Part shown: positions 6,311-12,203 of the stretch, piece by piece
How the letters are laid out: the number at the start of each line of letters is the position of its first letter
How positions within the stretch are numbered: the stretch's first letter is position 1
From: Candidatus Collierbacteria bacterium
GTDB lineage: Bacteria; Patescibacteriota; Microgenomatia; UBA1400; MFAQ01
Assembly: GCA_903873735.1 (NCBI GenBank)
Contig: CAIQPO010000011.1
Location: forward strand, 1 to 13,469
Reading direction: 5' to 3'
DNA: 13,469 nt
Program-made: the position numbers and the translations under genes
The notes under the pieces: model-generated
Seen by the model: only the letters and a program-made list of their open reading frames with translations
What the model was told of the DNA's origin: nothing
Database searches by the model: none

Positions 6311-6609
6311 GCTTCTGATTGCTGAGGGGAATGCTCGGGCAACCGAGAGGAAAGTCCGGACAGCTAAAAGGCAAGGTGACTTCGGAAACGGAGTCTCTGT
6401 AATAGAAATATTACGGACGCGATAGGGCCACAGAGACGATTAATGTGAAACGCCTCGCAAGAGGATCCTGCAGTAGAAATATTGCAGGAGCGGTAACCCG
6501 CCCTGCTGCAATCTCCGAACTGGGATTAAGGTGCCTTTTCCATCCCTAAAGTGAGAGCATAGATAGATATTCCTCCTAGACAGAATCCGGCTTATACAGG
6601 ATCAGAAGC
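6311..6609 (+). ncRNA. rnpB: RNase P RNA (type A-like, without P18)
   Basis: The catalytic RNA that removes 5' leaders from tRNA precursors. The universal 5' core GAGGAAAGTCCGGAC (6347-6361) and the 3' core ACAGAATCCGGCTTA (6580-6594) form P4. P1 is GCTTCTGAT (6311-6319) with ATCAGAAGC (6601-6609). P2 is 6326-6332 with 6569-6575. P3 is a short stem with a GCAA loop (6334-6347). AAAAGG (6366-6371) with CCTTTT (6534-6539) gives a P6 pseudoknot, the mark of type A. Two hairpins with GAAA loops lie at 6399-6414 and 6466-6489, and one with a GCAA loop at about 6453-6464. GGTGCC inside the P15-like stem (6524-6546) can supply the GGT that pairs with tRNA CCA. Only 13 bases lie where P18 should be (6547-6559). 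The RNA is about 300 bases, compact for type A. Confidence 0.95.
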
Positions 6610-6625
6610 CCCCTTAGGGGGTTTT
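6608..6625 (+). terminator. Rho-independent terminator of rnpB
   Basis: GCCCCC, loop TTA, GGGGG, then TTTT, directly after P1. The T-tract contains the end of the convergent AI-2E family gene, whose stop codon is at 6624-6626. On the minus strand no T-run follows the stem, so it should stop only rightward transcription. Confidence 0.85.
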
Positions 6626-7631
6626 ATGTTATTTCAGGAATATTGGTTTCTTTGTTTACCCTAATGTGTGAGAGTACAACTCTGGCTGAGAGTATAAGTG
6701 GAAGGATTATAACTGCAAGCATAGGTCCTCCAAGCCTCAGCCCGATCATAAGAGCAATAATAGTGATGACAGGATTTAATCCGATTGTTTTTTGCATTAT
6801 CTTTGGAACTAGTAGATTGTTTTCCACTTGTTGAACGATGATAGAAACCACCAAAGCAGCAATTGCATGTGTTGGAGATATTGAGTATCCAATCAAAACC
6901 GCAGGGACAGTGGCAACGGTAGGTCCGATATTGGGTATCAACTCTAAAATTCCAGCAATGACTCCTAGAGCTACAGTATCAGGAAGACCGATTATTAAGT
7001 AGCCTAGGTAACTTAAGAGACCCACTGAAACCATCAATAAGATTTCTCCTCTGACCCAGTTTCCAATTTGTTCCTCTAATTTTTTAGTGATTCCAAAATA
7101 TCTATCACCTTTGTTTTTTCCAAACCAAAACTCAAAGTATTTGGGAAGATTGTGGAGGTCTTGAATCATGTAGTAGCTAATAACAATGACTGCGAAGGCA
7201 GTGAGGATTCCTGATGCAGTGCCCACGGCTAGACGATAAAACTGTGATGGGAGAAAATTAAGCTGGGGTAAGATTTCTGACATGTCGACCTGACTGGGAA
7301 AGAGATTGGATATTATTCCAGGAAGCTTTGAAAGGAAGGACGTCGTTTGCTCTGCAAGAGGTGCTGCGATAGAGGCAGCAGACACGATAATGATGGTGAA
7401 TACAGATAAAAGGATAGTGATTGAAGAAAGAGCTCGTGGAATGCGTCTTTTCTCAAGCCAGTCGACTACCGGACAGATTGCTAAAGTTATGAGAATGGCA
7501 ATAAATACTAGGAACAGAATGTCGACAATGTTGGCAAAAAACCTGACAATTAGTAAGGAAAATAGGATCCAGAAGATACTCGAGAAGGAGATGTCGAATG
7601 TAATCTTGCTTTTGTGCTTAAGAGTTTTCAT
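6624..7631 (-). CDS. AI-2E family membrane transporter-like protein
   Basis: A 335-residue polytopic membrane protein of the AI-2E/PerM family (TqsA, YdiK, YtvI relatives). Two N-terminal helices (about 15-55) are followed by DWLEKRRIPRALS (57-69), the family marker, and a third helix. A less hydrophobic region (95-140) comes next, then five or so C-terminal helices. These contain the signature segments GLPDTVALGVIAGILELIPNIGP and VPKIMQKTIGLNPVITIIAL, and LRLGGPMLAVIILPL. Family members export diverse small molecules or ions, and substrate cannot be inferred; quorum-signal export should not be assumed. The ATG lies inside the 3' end of miaA with a 14-base overlap. The stop codon falls in the T-tract of the rnpB terminator. 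It is the last gene of the HU-miaB-miaA cluster and has no Shine-Dalgarno. Confidence 0.88.
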   Translation of the reverse strand: MKTLKHKSKITFDISFSSIFWILFSLLIVRFFANIVDILFLVFIAILITLAICPVVDWLEKRRIPRALSSITILLSVFTIIIVSAASIAAPLAEQTTSFLSKLPGIISNLFPSQVDMSEILPQLNFLPSQFYRLAVGTASGILTAFAVIVISYYMIQDLHNLPKYFEFWFGKNKGDRYFGITKKLEEQIGNWVRGEILLMVSVGLLSYLGYLIIGLPDTVALGVIAGILELIPNIGPTVATVPAVLIGYSISPTHAIAALVVSIIVQQVENNLLVPKIMQKTIGLNPVITIIALMIGLRLGGPMLAVIILPLILSARVVLSHIRVNKETNIPEIT

Positions 7632-8535
7632 TTAGTATTGAAACTATTTTTTTGGCTAAATCAGATCTATTGATACTTTCATCATACCAAATTATGGATT
7701 CCTGCTTCTTAAACCACACCATTTGTCTTTTGGCGTAATTTAATTCTTCGATAAGCCACCTTTCTTTCATTTCGTCCATAGTCACCTTGCCATCAAGATA
7801 CTGACAAATATCTTGGTATCCGAGTGTGGTTTGGATTTGAGGAGATATTTGAAGATGTTTTTTCCTGAATTCATCTACTTCCTGCAAAACACCCTGACTT
7901 ATTCTGCTTGATATTCTTTCAGCAATTTTTGATTTTAATGAGTCTGCTGAAATTTTTAGACCTACCCAGATATATTTATATCTTTCAGGAGTAACAGGAG
8001 TCCTGTGCTCACCCTGATTTGACGCGATCTCAATTTTTCTGATCAGCCGCCTTGGGTTGTGGATATCGGAGTTGTTTAGCTGGGAGTAAGTTATTGGATC
8101 GAGTTTTTGTAGTTTTTCCTGAAGTCTTTGAATGGAGAGATTTTCCATTTCACTTCTAAGTGAGTTATTTTTGGGAACATAGATTAAATCTAGACCGGAA
8201 GTTAACGATTTAATAAAAAGTCCAGATCCTCCGACCAAGATTATCTGCTTCCCAGACTTGAAATCATCATCTATCAGTTTTTTGTATTTTTTTGAAAAGA
8301 TGGCGAGGTTTTGCTCCTCATCTGCTTGGAGATCGTCTGCCCCGTGATAAGAAATTCTACTCTCAAGAACTGTGGGCTTGTCTTTCCCTGAGAGAATTGT
8401 TAGGTTTTTGTAATTTTGCCTAGTGTCTACTGATATTAGACTTACTGGATGATTAAGTAGTTTGGCTACTGACAGAGCCAGAGAAGTTTTGCCTGAAGAT
8501 GTAGGACCCACGATGCACAGTATTTTTTTTGACAT
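7618..8535 (-). CDS. miaA: MiaA, tRNA dimethylallyltransferase
   Basis: A 305-residue enzyme that transfers dimethylallyl from DMAPP to N6 of A37 in tRNAs reading U-initial codons. The P-loop is GPTSSGKTS (10-18). SVDTRQNYKNL (35-45) holds the catalytic-base Asp (D37) and the Gln that recognises A37, in the family form 'SaDS.Qvy.gl'. LVGGSGLFIKSL (100-111) matches LVGGTGLYI. NPRRLIRKIEI (160-170) corresponds to 'ND..R..RALEv', TTLGYQDICQYL (236-247) to QAIGYKE, and YAKRQMVWFKK (268-278) is the C-terminal signature. Deviations: HGADDL replaces the usual HHLID, and the protein looks divergent in its middle. It lies 2 bases after miaB and overlaps the AI-2E family gene by 14, so MiaA and MiaB are made together for the ms2i6A37 pathway. 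No Shine-Dalgarno is seen. Confidence 0.92.
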   Translation of the reverse strand: MSKKILCIVGPTSSGKTSLALSVAKLLNHPVSLISVDTRQNYKNLTILSGKDKPTVLESRISYHGADDLQADEEQNLAIFSKKYKKLIDDDFKSGKQIILVGGSGLFIKSLTSGLDLIYVPKNNSLRSEMENLSIQRLQEKLQKLDPITYSQLNNSDIHNPRRLIRKIEIASNQGEHRTPVTPERYKYIWVGLKISADSLKSKIAERISSRISQGVLQEVDEFRKKHLQISPQIQTTLGYQDICQYLDGKVTMDEMKERWLIEELNYAKRQMVWFKKQESIIWYDESINRSDLAKKIVSILNENS

Positions 8536-8537
8536 AG

Positions 8538-9674
8538 CTAAGGGACGATAGGTCTTTGTGACAGATTATCTTTATTAATAATCTTGTCGAGAATTTCCCA
8601 ACGATCTTTTTTAGTTTTGGCTGATACATCATCGGTGAAAATCTTATTCGAGACCGTGCCGGGACGGGGAGAGTATCTGGCGACAAATCCAATCTTAAAA
8701 CCAACTTTCTTCGCCAGATCAACTGTATCTTGAAAATCAGCATCTGTTTCACCAGGGAAGCCAACAATTATGTCTGTCCCAAAAACCACTTCGGGAATTT
8801 TTGATTTTATCTTTTCTATGAGACGAAGATAGTCTTCTCTGGTATATCCACGATTCATTAGTTTAAGAATTCGATTACTACCTGATTGAACGGGTAAGTG
8901 AATAAACCTATCGATTTTTTCATTGGAAGCAATTTCATCAATTAACTCATCCCAGAAATCCCAAGGATTAGCTGTAAAGAATCTAATGGTTTTGATTTGT
9001 GGAATTCTTGAAATTTCTTTAAGTAAAGTAACAAAAGGAGGAGTCCCTGTGGGTTTTTTATACTGACTTGGAGTGGTAGGAACATCCGAAGCGTTGTGGG
9101 TAGACATGTACAACTTTCTTAAGCTGATTCCATCTTTTTCAAGACCAAAAGAATTTACATTTTGCCCAATCAAAGTGATTTCACTAAAGCCATTGTTGGC
9201 CAGCTGGGTGATTTCATCCAAGATTTCCCCTAAAGGTCTGGATTTTTCTCTACCTCTTGAGTAAGGGACAATGCAGTAAGTACAGAATGAATTGCATCCT
9301 GATGAGATTGGCACTAAAGCCCTGTTTTTATCTTTTCTAACAGCCTGTATGTTGAATCCTACTTCGCTTATAGGCAAAACTTCATCTACTGCAGGAAGGA
9401 GCTTATGAATCTCTTTATCTCCATGGTGAATCATGCATCCAGTGAGAATTATTTTGGGCCTATTAAGGGGGAAGTGCTTATTTATGTTGAGAATCAAACC
9501 AGTTACCCTATCCTCTGCAGCTTTTCTAACAGAACAGGTATTAATGACAATTTCGTCAGCTTTTTTCCAGTCTTGAGTTTCGGTAAATCCACGAGAGACA
9601 TAATCACCGAGCAGTCTTTCTGAATCGGCCTTATTAGCTTGGCAACCAAGCGTCTTAATGAAAACCTTTGGCAT
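8538..9674 (-). CDS. miaB: MiaB-like tRNA methylthiotransferase lacking the TRAM domain
   Basis: A 378-residue radical SAM methylthiotransferase that would add the 2-methylthio group to i6A37 in tRNA. The N-terminal UPF0004 domain has the three cluster cysteines C11 (LGCQANK), C47 (NTCSVR) and C80 (LTGCM). The radical SAM cluster motif is C127-x3-C131-x2-C134 (SGCNSFCTYCIVPYSRGRE). LIGQNVNSFG, HLPVQSGSNRILKLMNRGYT and DIIVGFPGET are MiaB-type motifs. About 35 residues between NVNSFG and FVTLLKE are longer and less conserved than usual. The sequence ends at DKIINKDNLSQRPIVP, where a TRAM RNA-binding domain of about 60 residues normally follows. The miaA start comes 2 bases later, so no TRAM is encoded here. 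Adjacent miaA supports MiaB over MtaB or RimO. The start codon overlaps the HU-like stop by one base (TAATG). Confidence 0.88.
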   Translation of the reverse strand: MPKVFIKTLGCQANKADSERLLGDYVSRGFTETQDWKKADEIVINTCSVRKAAEDRVTGLILNINKHFPLNRPKIILTGCMIHHGDKEIHKLLPAVDEVLPISEVGFNIQAVRKDKNRALVPISSGCNSFCTYCIVPYSRGREKSRPLGEILDEITQLANNGFSEITLIGQNVNSFGLEKDGISLRKLYMSTHNASDVPTTPSQYKKPTGTPPFVTLLKEISRIPQIKTIRFFTANPWDFWDELIDEIASNEKIDRFIHLPVQSGSNRILKLMNRGYTREDYLRLIEKIKSKIPEVVFGTDIIVGFPGETDADFQDTVDLAKKVGFKIGFVARYSPRPGTVSNKIFTDDVSAKTKKDRWEILDKIINKDNLSQRPIVP

Positions 9675-9949
9675 TACCAGACTTTTTTCTTCAAAGGCTT
9701 GCCAACATGAAAGTTGATTACCTTGTGACCTTTGACAATTTGTCTTTTGTTTTCGTTTCCGAATGGAACTACTTGTTTGTCTTCTACCTTACTTATATAG
9801 AATGTTCCGAAACCAGACACCACAACTTTGTCTCCCTTGGCAAGAGCAGTAATCATCTCATCAAAGAATGTGTCAATTGTTTCTTTTACAGCTTTCTTGG
9901 TAAGGTGTACTTTTTTGGAAACGATGTTGGTAAGGGCTTGTTTGGTCAT
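9674..9949 (-). CDS. HU/IHF-family nucleoid DNA-binding protein
   Basis: A 91-residue histone-like protein that would dimerise and bend DNA. Helices 1-2 (residues 3-37, TKQALTNIVSKKVHLTKKAV then TIDTFFDEMITALAKGDKV) and VVVSGFGTFYI (42-52) match the HU core 'v.l.GFGtF.v'. The C-terminus HVGKPLKKKV corresponds to 'F.pGk.Lk..v'. The DNA-binding arm is unusual. The canonical GRNPQTGE tip is replaced by VVPFGNEN (60-67), keeping the intercalating Pro (P62) but not the Arg-Asn before it. It heads the cluster HU-miaB-miaA-AI-2E, with a -10-like TATTAA 8 bases upstream of the ATG. No Shine-Dalgarno is present. Confidence 0.9.
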   Translation of the reverse strand: MTKQALTNIVSKKVHLTKKAVKETIDTFFDEMITALAKGDKVVVSGFGTFYISKVEDKQVVPFGNENKRQIVKGHKVINFHVGKPLKKKVW

Positions 9950-9957
9950 TTGTTAAT

Positions 9958-9963
9958 TTAATA
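9958..9963 (-). promoter_or_regulatory. Candidate -10 element for the HU-miaB-miaA cluster
   Basis: TATTAA reads from 9963 to 9958 on the minus strand, 8 bases before the HU ATG at 9949, the same spacing as in the well-formed channel-gene promoter. No convincing -35 element is visible at 16-18 bases, and the region is AT-rich, so this is weak evidence alone. Confidence 0.35.
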
Positions 9964-9981
9964 GGGCAGTCTAATAATAAT

Positions 9982-10020
9982 TAGTTGATGTTACCACTAA
10001 TTCAATAATTTTATCAACTA
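9982..10020 (-). repeat. Inverted repeat at the RNase Y gene end (possible terminator)
   Basis: TAGTTGAT (9982-9989) and ATCAACTA (10013-10020) are perfect 8-base complements with a 23-base loop. Read leftward, the stem starts at the RNase Y stop codon (TGA, 10016-10014) and is followed by an AT-rich ATTATTATT tract rather than a pure T-run. It could be a weak intrinsic terminator or a 3'-end stabilising hairpin. It also lies just upstream of the predicted HU promoter, so an operator is possible. Confidence 0.45.
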
Positions 10021-11585
10021 GCGATTTCTGCAGCTCTGGTTTCTCTTATAACATTAACCTTGACTGTGCCAGGGAAAGTCATAGTGTTTCTAATTTCATC
10101 TCTTATGGCTGTGGCTAATATTGGTAGCTGTTCGTCTGAGGCTTTTGTTGGATTAACAATTACTCTAATTTCGCGACCAGCTGAGATAGCATATGCCTCA
10201 TCTACTTCAGGGTGTTTTTTGGCAATTATTTCAAGCTGTGAAATTCTCTTGGCATATTCCTCTGTGTTTTCGTGGCGTGCACCTGGTCTAGAGCCAGAAA
10301 TTGCATCGGCAATATAAACGAGGATCGATTCAACTGACGAAAACTCTTCATCTTCGTGGTGCTGGGCTACGCAATCAATTGCTGTTTGAGGAAGATTGTA
10401 TTTCTTTAGTAGATTAACACCTAGCTCAACATGATTACCTTCACCCTCAATAACTTTTCCGATATCATGCAGAAGACAACCAAGACGGACTACATCTACA
10501 TTAGCACCTACTTCATTTGCCAACTTAATACCAATTCTTGTTTCTTCAAGTGTGTGACTAATCATGTTTTGACCGTATGAAGTGCGGAACTTGAATCTTC
10601 CTAGAATCGCTATTAGATCTCGGGGCATGTTGTACACACCGACAGCATGGCATAGTTTTTGACCTTCTTGAAACATGAGCTGCTCAACATCTTTTCTAGC
10701 TCTGTCGAAATATTCTTCGATTCTGGCTGGATGTATACGTCCATCTTTAATTAATCGAATTAAAGTAACTCTAGCAATTTCTCTTCTTACCGGATCAAAA
10801 CTGGATAACTTAACCTCATCAGGTGATTCATCCATGGACACGTCACAACCTGAAACTTTTTCAAAGATTCTAATGTTTCTGCCGTCTTTGCCAATAATTC
10901 TTCCCTTTGTCTCTTCATCAGGAATTGGTACTGTAGAGATAGTATATTCAGCAACATAATCAGTAGCTCCAGATCTCATAGCATCGACAAGAATTTCTCT
11001 AGCAAGATCTTCAGCCTCACTCTTAGCTTTTTCCTCTGTTTCTTTTATGACTCTAGCAATTTCTGCACCTGATCTCTTTTCAACCTGGGAAATCAGTTCT
11101 TTCTTCGCCTGGTCGGCAGTCATCGAAGCGATTTTTTCAAGTTTCTCTGATATAGAGTCCGTTTGAGAAACTAACTTTTGCTTAATTTGTTCGATTTCCT
11201 TTTGAGAGTCATCGAGTGAAATTCTCTGTTTTTTGATTTGTTCCTCTGATTGGATTAAAGCTTGTTGTTTTTGAGAGACATTTTTTGAGCGAACCTCAAT
11301 CTCCTCTAACTGGATTCTTGCGTCTTTTACCGCTTGATCTTTTATTTTGAAGGCTTCGTCTTTGGCTGCTAGGATAATTTCTCTGGCTTGTGACTGGGCT
11401 AGAGACTGTGCTTGAGCGATAATCGCTTGAGTGTCCACACTGGGCTGGACGGGAGTGGCAACTGGAGCTGGTTTTTGGATTTTTTCATCCTTGGCTTCGA
11501 TTTTAGGTTTCTGAGGAACCTCTTTTGTTGAAGTAGATGATCCCGCCTTGAATAGACTAGATTTTAGTATTGATAGAAGTGACAT
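10014..11585 (-). CDS. rny: RNase Y, endoribonuclease (no membrane anchor)
   Basis: A 523-residue ribonuclease of the RNase Y family, which starts mRNA decay with an HD phosphodiesterase site. Residues about 1-50 are a short amphipathic start (MSLLSILKSSLFK) and a Pro/Lys-rich linker. A long coiled coil spans about 52-200. The KH domain contains GRIIGKDGRNIR (228-239) and SSFDPVRREIAR. The HD domain has H344, H373-D374 (LLHDIGK) and H409-H410 in AQHHEDE. The C-terminal domain includes RVIVNPTKASDEQ and TFPGTVKVNVIRE. Family members normally begin with a transmembrane helix; none is present. A further 14 codons upstream begin with TTG at 11627, but that start covers the putative promoter, adds no strong helix, and is disfavoured. 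No Shine-Dalgarno precedes ATG 11585. It appears to be a single-gene unit. Confidence 0.92.
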   Translation of the reverse strand: MSLLSILKSSLFKAGSSTSTKEVPQKPKIEAKDEKIQKPAPVATPVQPSVDTQAIIAQAQSLAQSQAREIILAAKDEAFKIKDQAVKDARIQLEEIEVRSKNVSQKQQALIQSEEQIKKQRISLDDSQKEIEQIKQKLVSQTDSISEKLEKIASMTADQAKKELISQVEKRSGAEIARVIKETEEKAKSEAEDLAREILVDAMRSGATDYVAEYTISTVPIPDEETKGRIIGKDGRNIRIFEKVSGCDVSMDESPDEVKLSSFDPVRREIARVTLIRLIKDGRIHPARIEEYFDRARKDVEQLMFQEGQKLCHAVGVYNMPRDLIAILGRFKFRTSYGQNMISHTLEETRIGIKLANEVGANVDVVRLGCLLHDIGKVIEGEGNHVELGVNLLKKYNLPQTAIDCVAQHHEDEEFSSVESILVYIADAISGSRPGARHENTEEYAKRISQLEIIAKKHPEVDEAYAISAGREIRVIVNPTKASDEQLPILATAIRDEIRNTMTFPGTVKVNVIRETRAAEIAS

Positions 11586-11587
11586 AT

Positions 11588-11614
11588 GGTTTAGCCAAAT
11601 ATTAAAGCTAAACC
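11588..11614 (-). repeat. Perfect inverted repeat around the RNase Y -10 region (possible operator or leader hairpin)
   Basis: GGTTTAGC (11588-11595) and GCTAAACC (11607-11614) are exact complements separated by 11 AT-rich bases, 2 bases upstream of the RNase Y ATG. The predicted -10 (TAATAT) lies in the spacer. A dimeric repressor could therefore occlude the promoter. If transcription starts further upstream, the RNA could instead fold into a hairpin touching the start codon. Confidence 0.5.
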
Positions 11615-11627
11615 TAGGAAAGCGCAA
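11599..11627 (-). promoter_or_regulatory. Candidate promoter of the RNase Y gene
   Basis: On the minus strand TTGCGC (11627-11622) and TAATAT (11604-11599) are separated by 17 bases. The predicted start is about 6-7 bases before the ATG at 11585, giving an almost leaderless mRNA. The -35 matches the consensus only in TTG, so this is moderate evidence. Confidence 0.45.
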
Positions 11628-11720
11628 AAACTAGACCCTTATGGGAGTAGTGTGTGTGCGACTGGTAAACAAATTGACTTTCATATTATCCAGATGAATC
11701 CTAGGTATAGTGATTGTATT

Positions 11721-12203
11721 TTATTCTGACATGTCTCCTGCGTCAAATACAAGTTTTGTGTGGTGAGGTAGGAATCCTCGGTTTAGTAGCTTAGCGTAGC
11801 CTCCAGGCTGGGAGTATAGATTTTTTTTGGTTGAGTAGATATTGGCATATTCTACAATTGCCCCATTATTTTCGTATTCTGAAAGCTGGAGGTCAATTTC
11901 TTGAGGATCCGCCCCAAGATTTTTCAGCTTAAGACGAATAATTCTTGGACCCCAACCCTTTTCAAGATTCCTTTGTATGTATTTGCATACTAAATATGAA
12001 TCATCAAGATATCCCTTGGATTTGATTTCGGCGATAATTTTATTGATATCATCTTTAACCAAACTTAGTTTCAGTTTTAAAACTTGTCTCTGTAACTTAA
12101 GCGCAAGAGATCCAGATAAATACGGCTTTAGACCTAGGATTTTATATGCATAAGAAAGGAGATATTTGAAGTCTTCACTATTCTGGTTTGGCTGACTTGG
12201 CAT
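11721..12203 (-). CDS. recX: RecX, regulator of RecA
   Basis: A 160-residue all-helical protein with the RecX triple-repeat layout: YAYKILGLKPYLSGSLALKL (repeat 1), IAEIKSKGYLDDSYLVCKYI (repeat 2, with the hallmark GYLDD) and KGWGPRIIRLKLKNLGADPQ (repeat 3, with the hallmark G-x-x-x-I-x-x-x-L). The C-terminal 50 residues keep further helical repeat character, with a basic end (LLNRGF). RecX normally binds inside the RecA filament groove and limits its extension. Position supports the call: the gene overlaps the 3' end of recA by 26 bases in another frame and shares its direction. A good Shine-Dalgarno, GGAG at 12214-12211, lies 7 bases before the ATG inside recA. Following it is a 135-base spacer with no clear terminator. 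Confidence 0.88.
   Translation of the reverse strand: MPSQPNQNSEDFKYLLSYAYKILGLKPYLSGSLALKLQRQVLKLKLSLVKDDINKIIAEIKSKGYLDDSYLVCKYIQRNLEKGWGPRIIRLKLKNLGADPQEIDLQLSEYENNGAIVEYANIYSTKKNLYSQPGGYAKLLNRGFLPHHTKLVFDAGDMSE

Noticed and set aside
8453..8767. A frame-shifted TRAM domain for MiaB
   Set aside because: The alternative minus-strand frame across the miaB-miaA junction has no TRAM-like sequence and overlaps conserved miaA and miaB codons.
11586..11627. TTG-started N-terminal extension of RNase Y (14 codons)
   Set aside because: It covers the likely promoter and inverted repeat, uses a rare start, and adds no domain or membrane helix; ATG 11585 fits better.
11628..11720. A small RNA or terminator in the recX-RNase Y spacer
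   Set aside because: Only short GT repeats and weak inverted repeats are present; no stem followed by a T-run was found.
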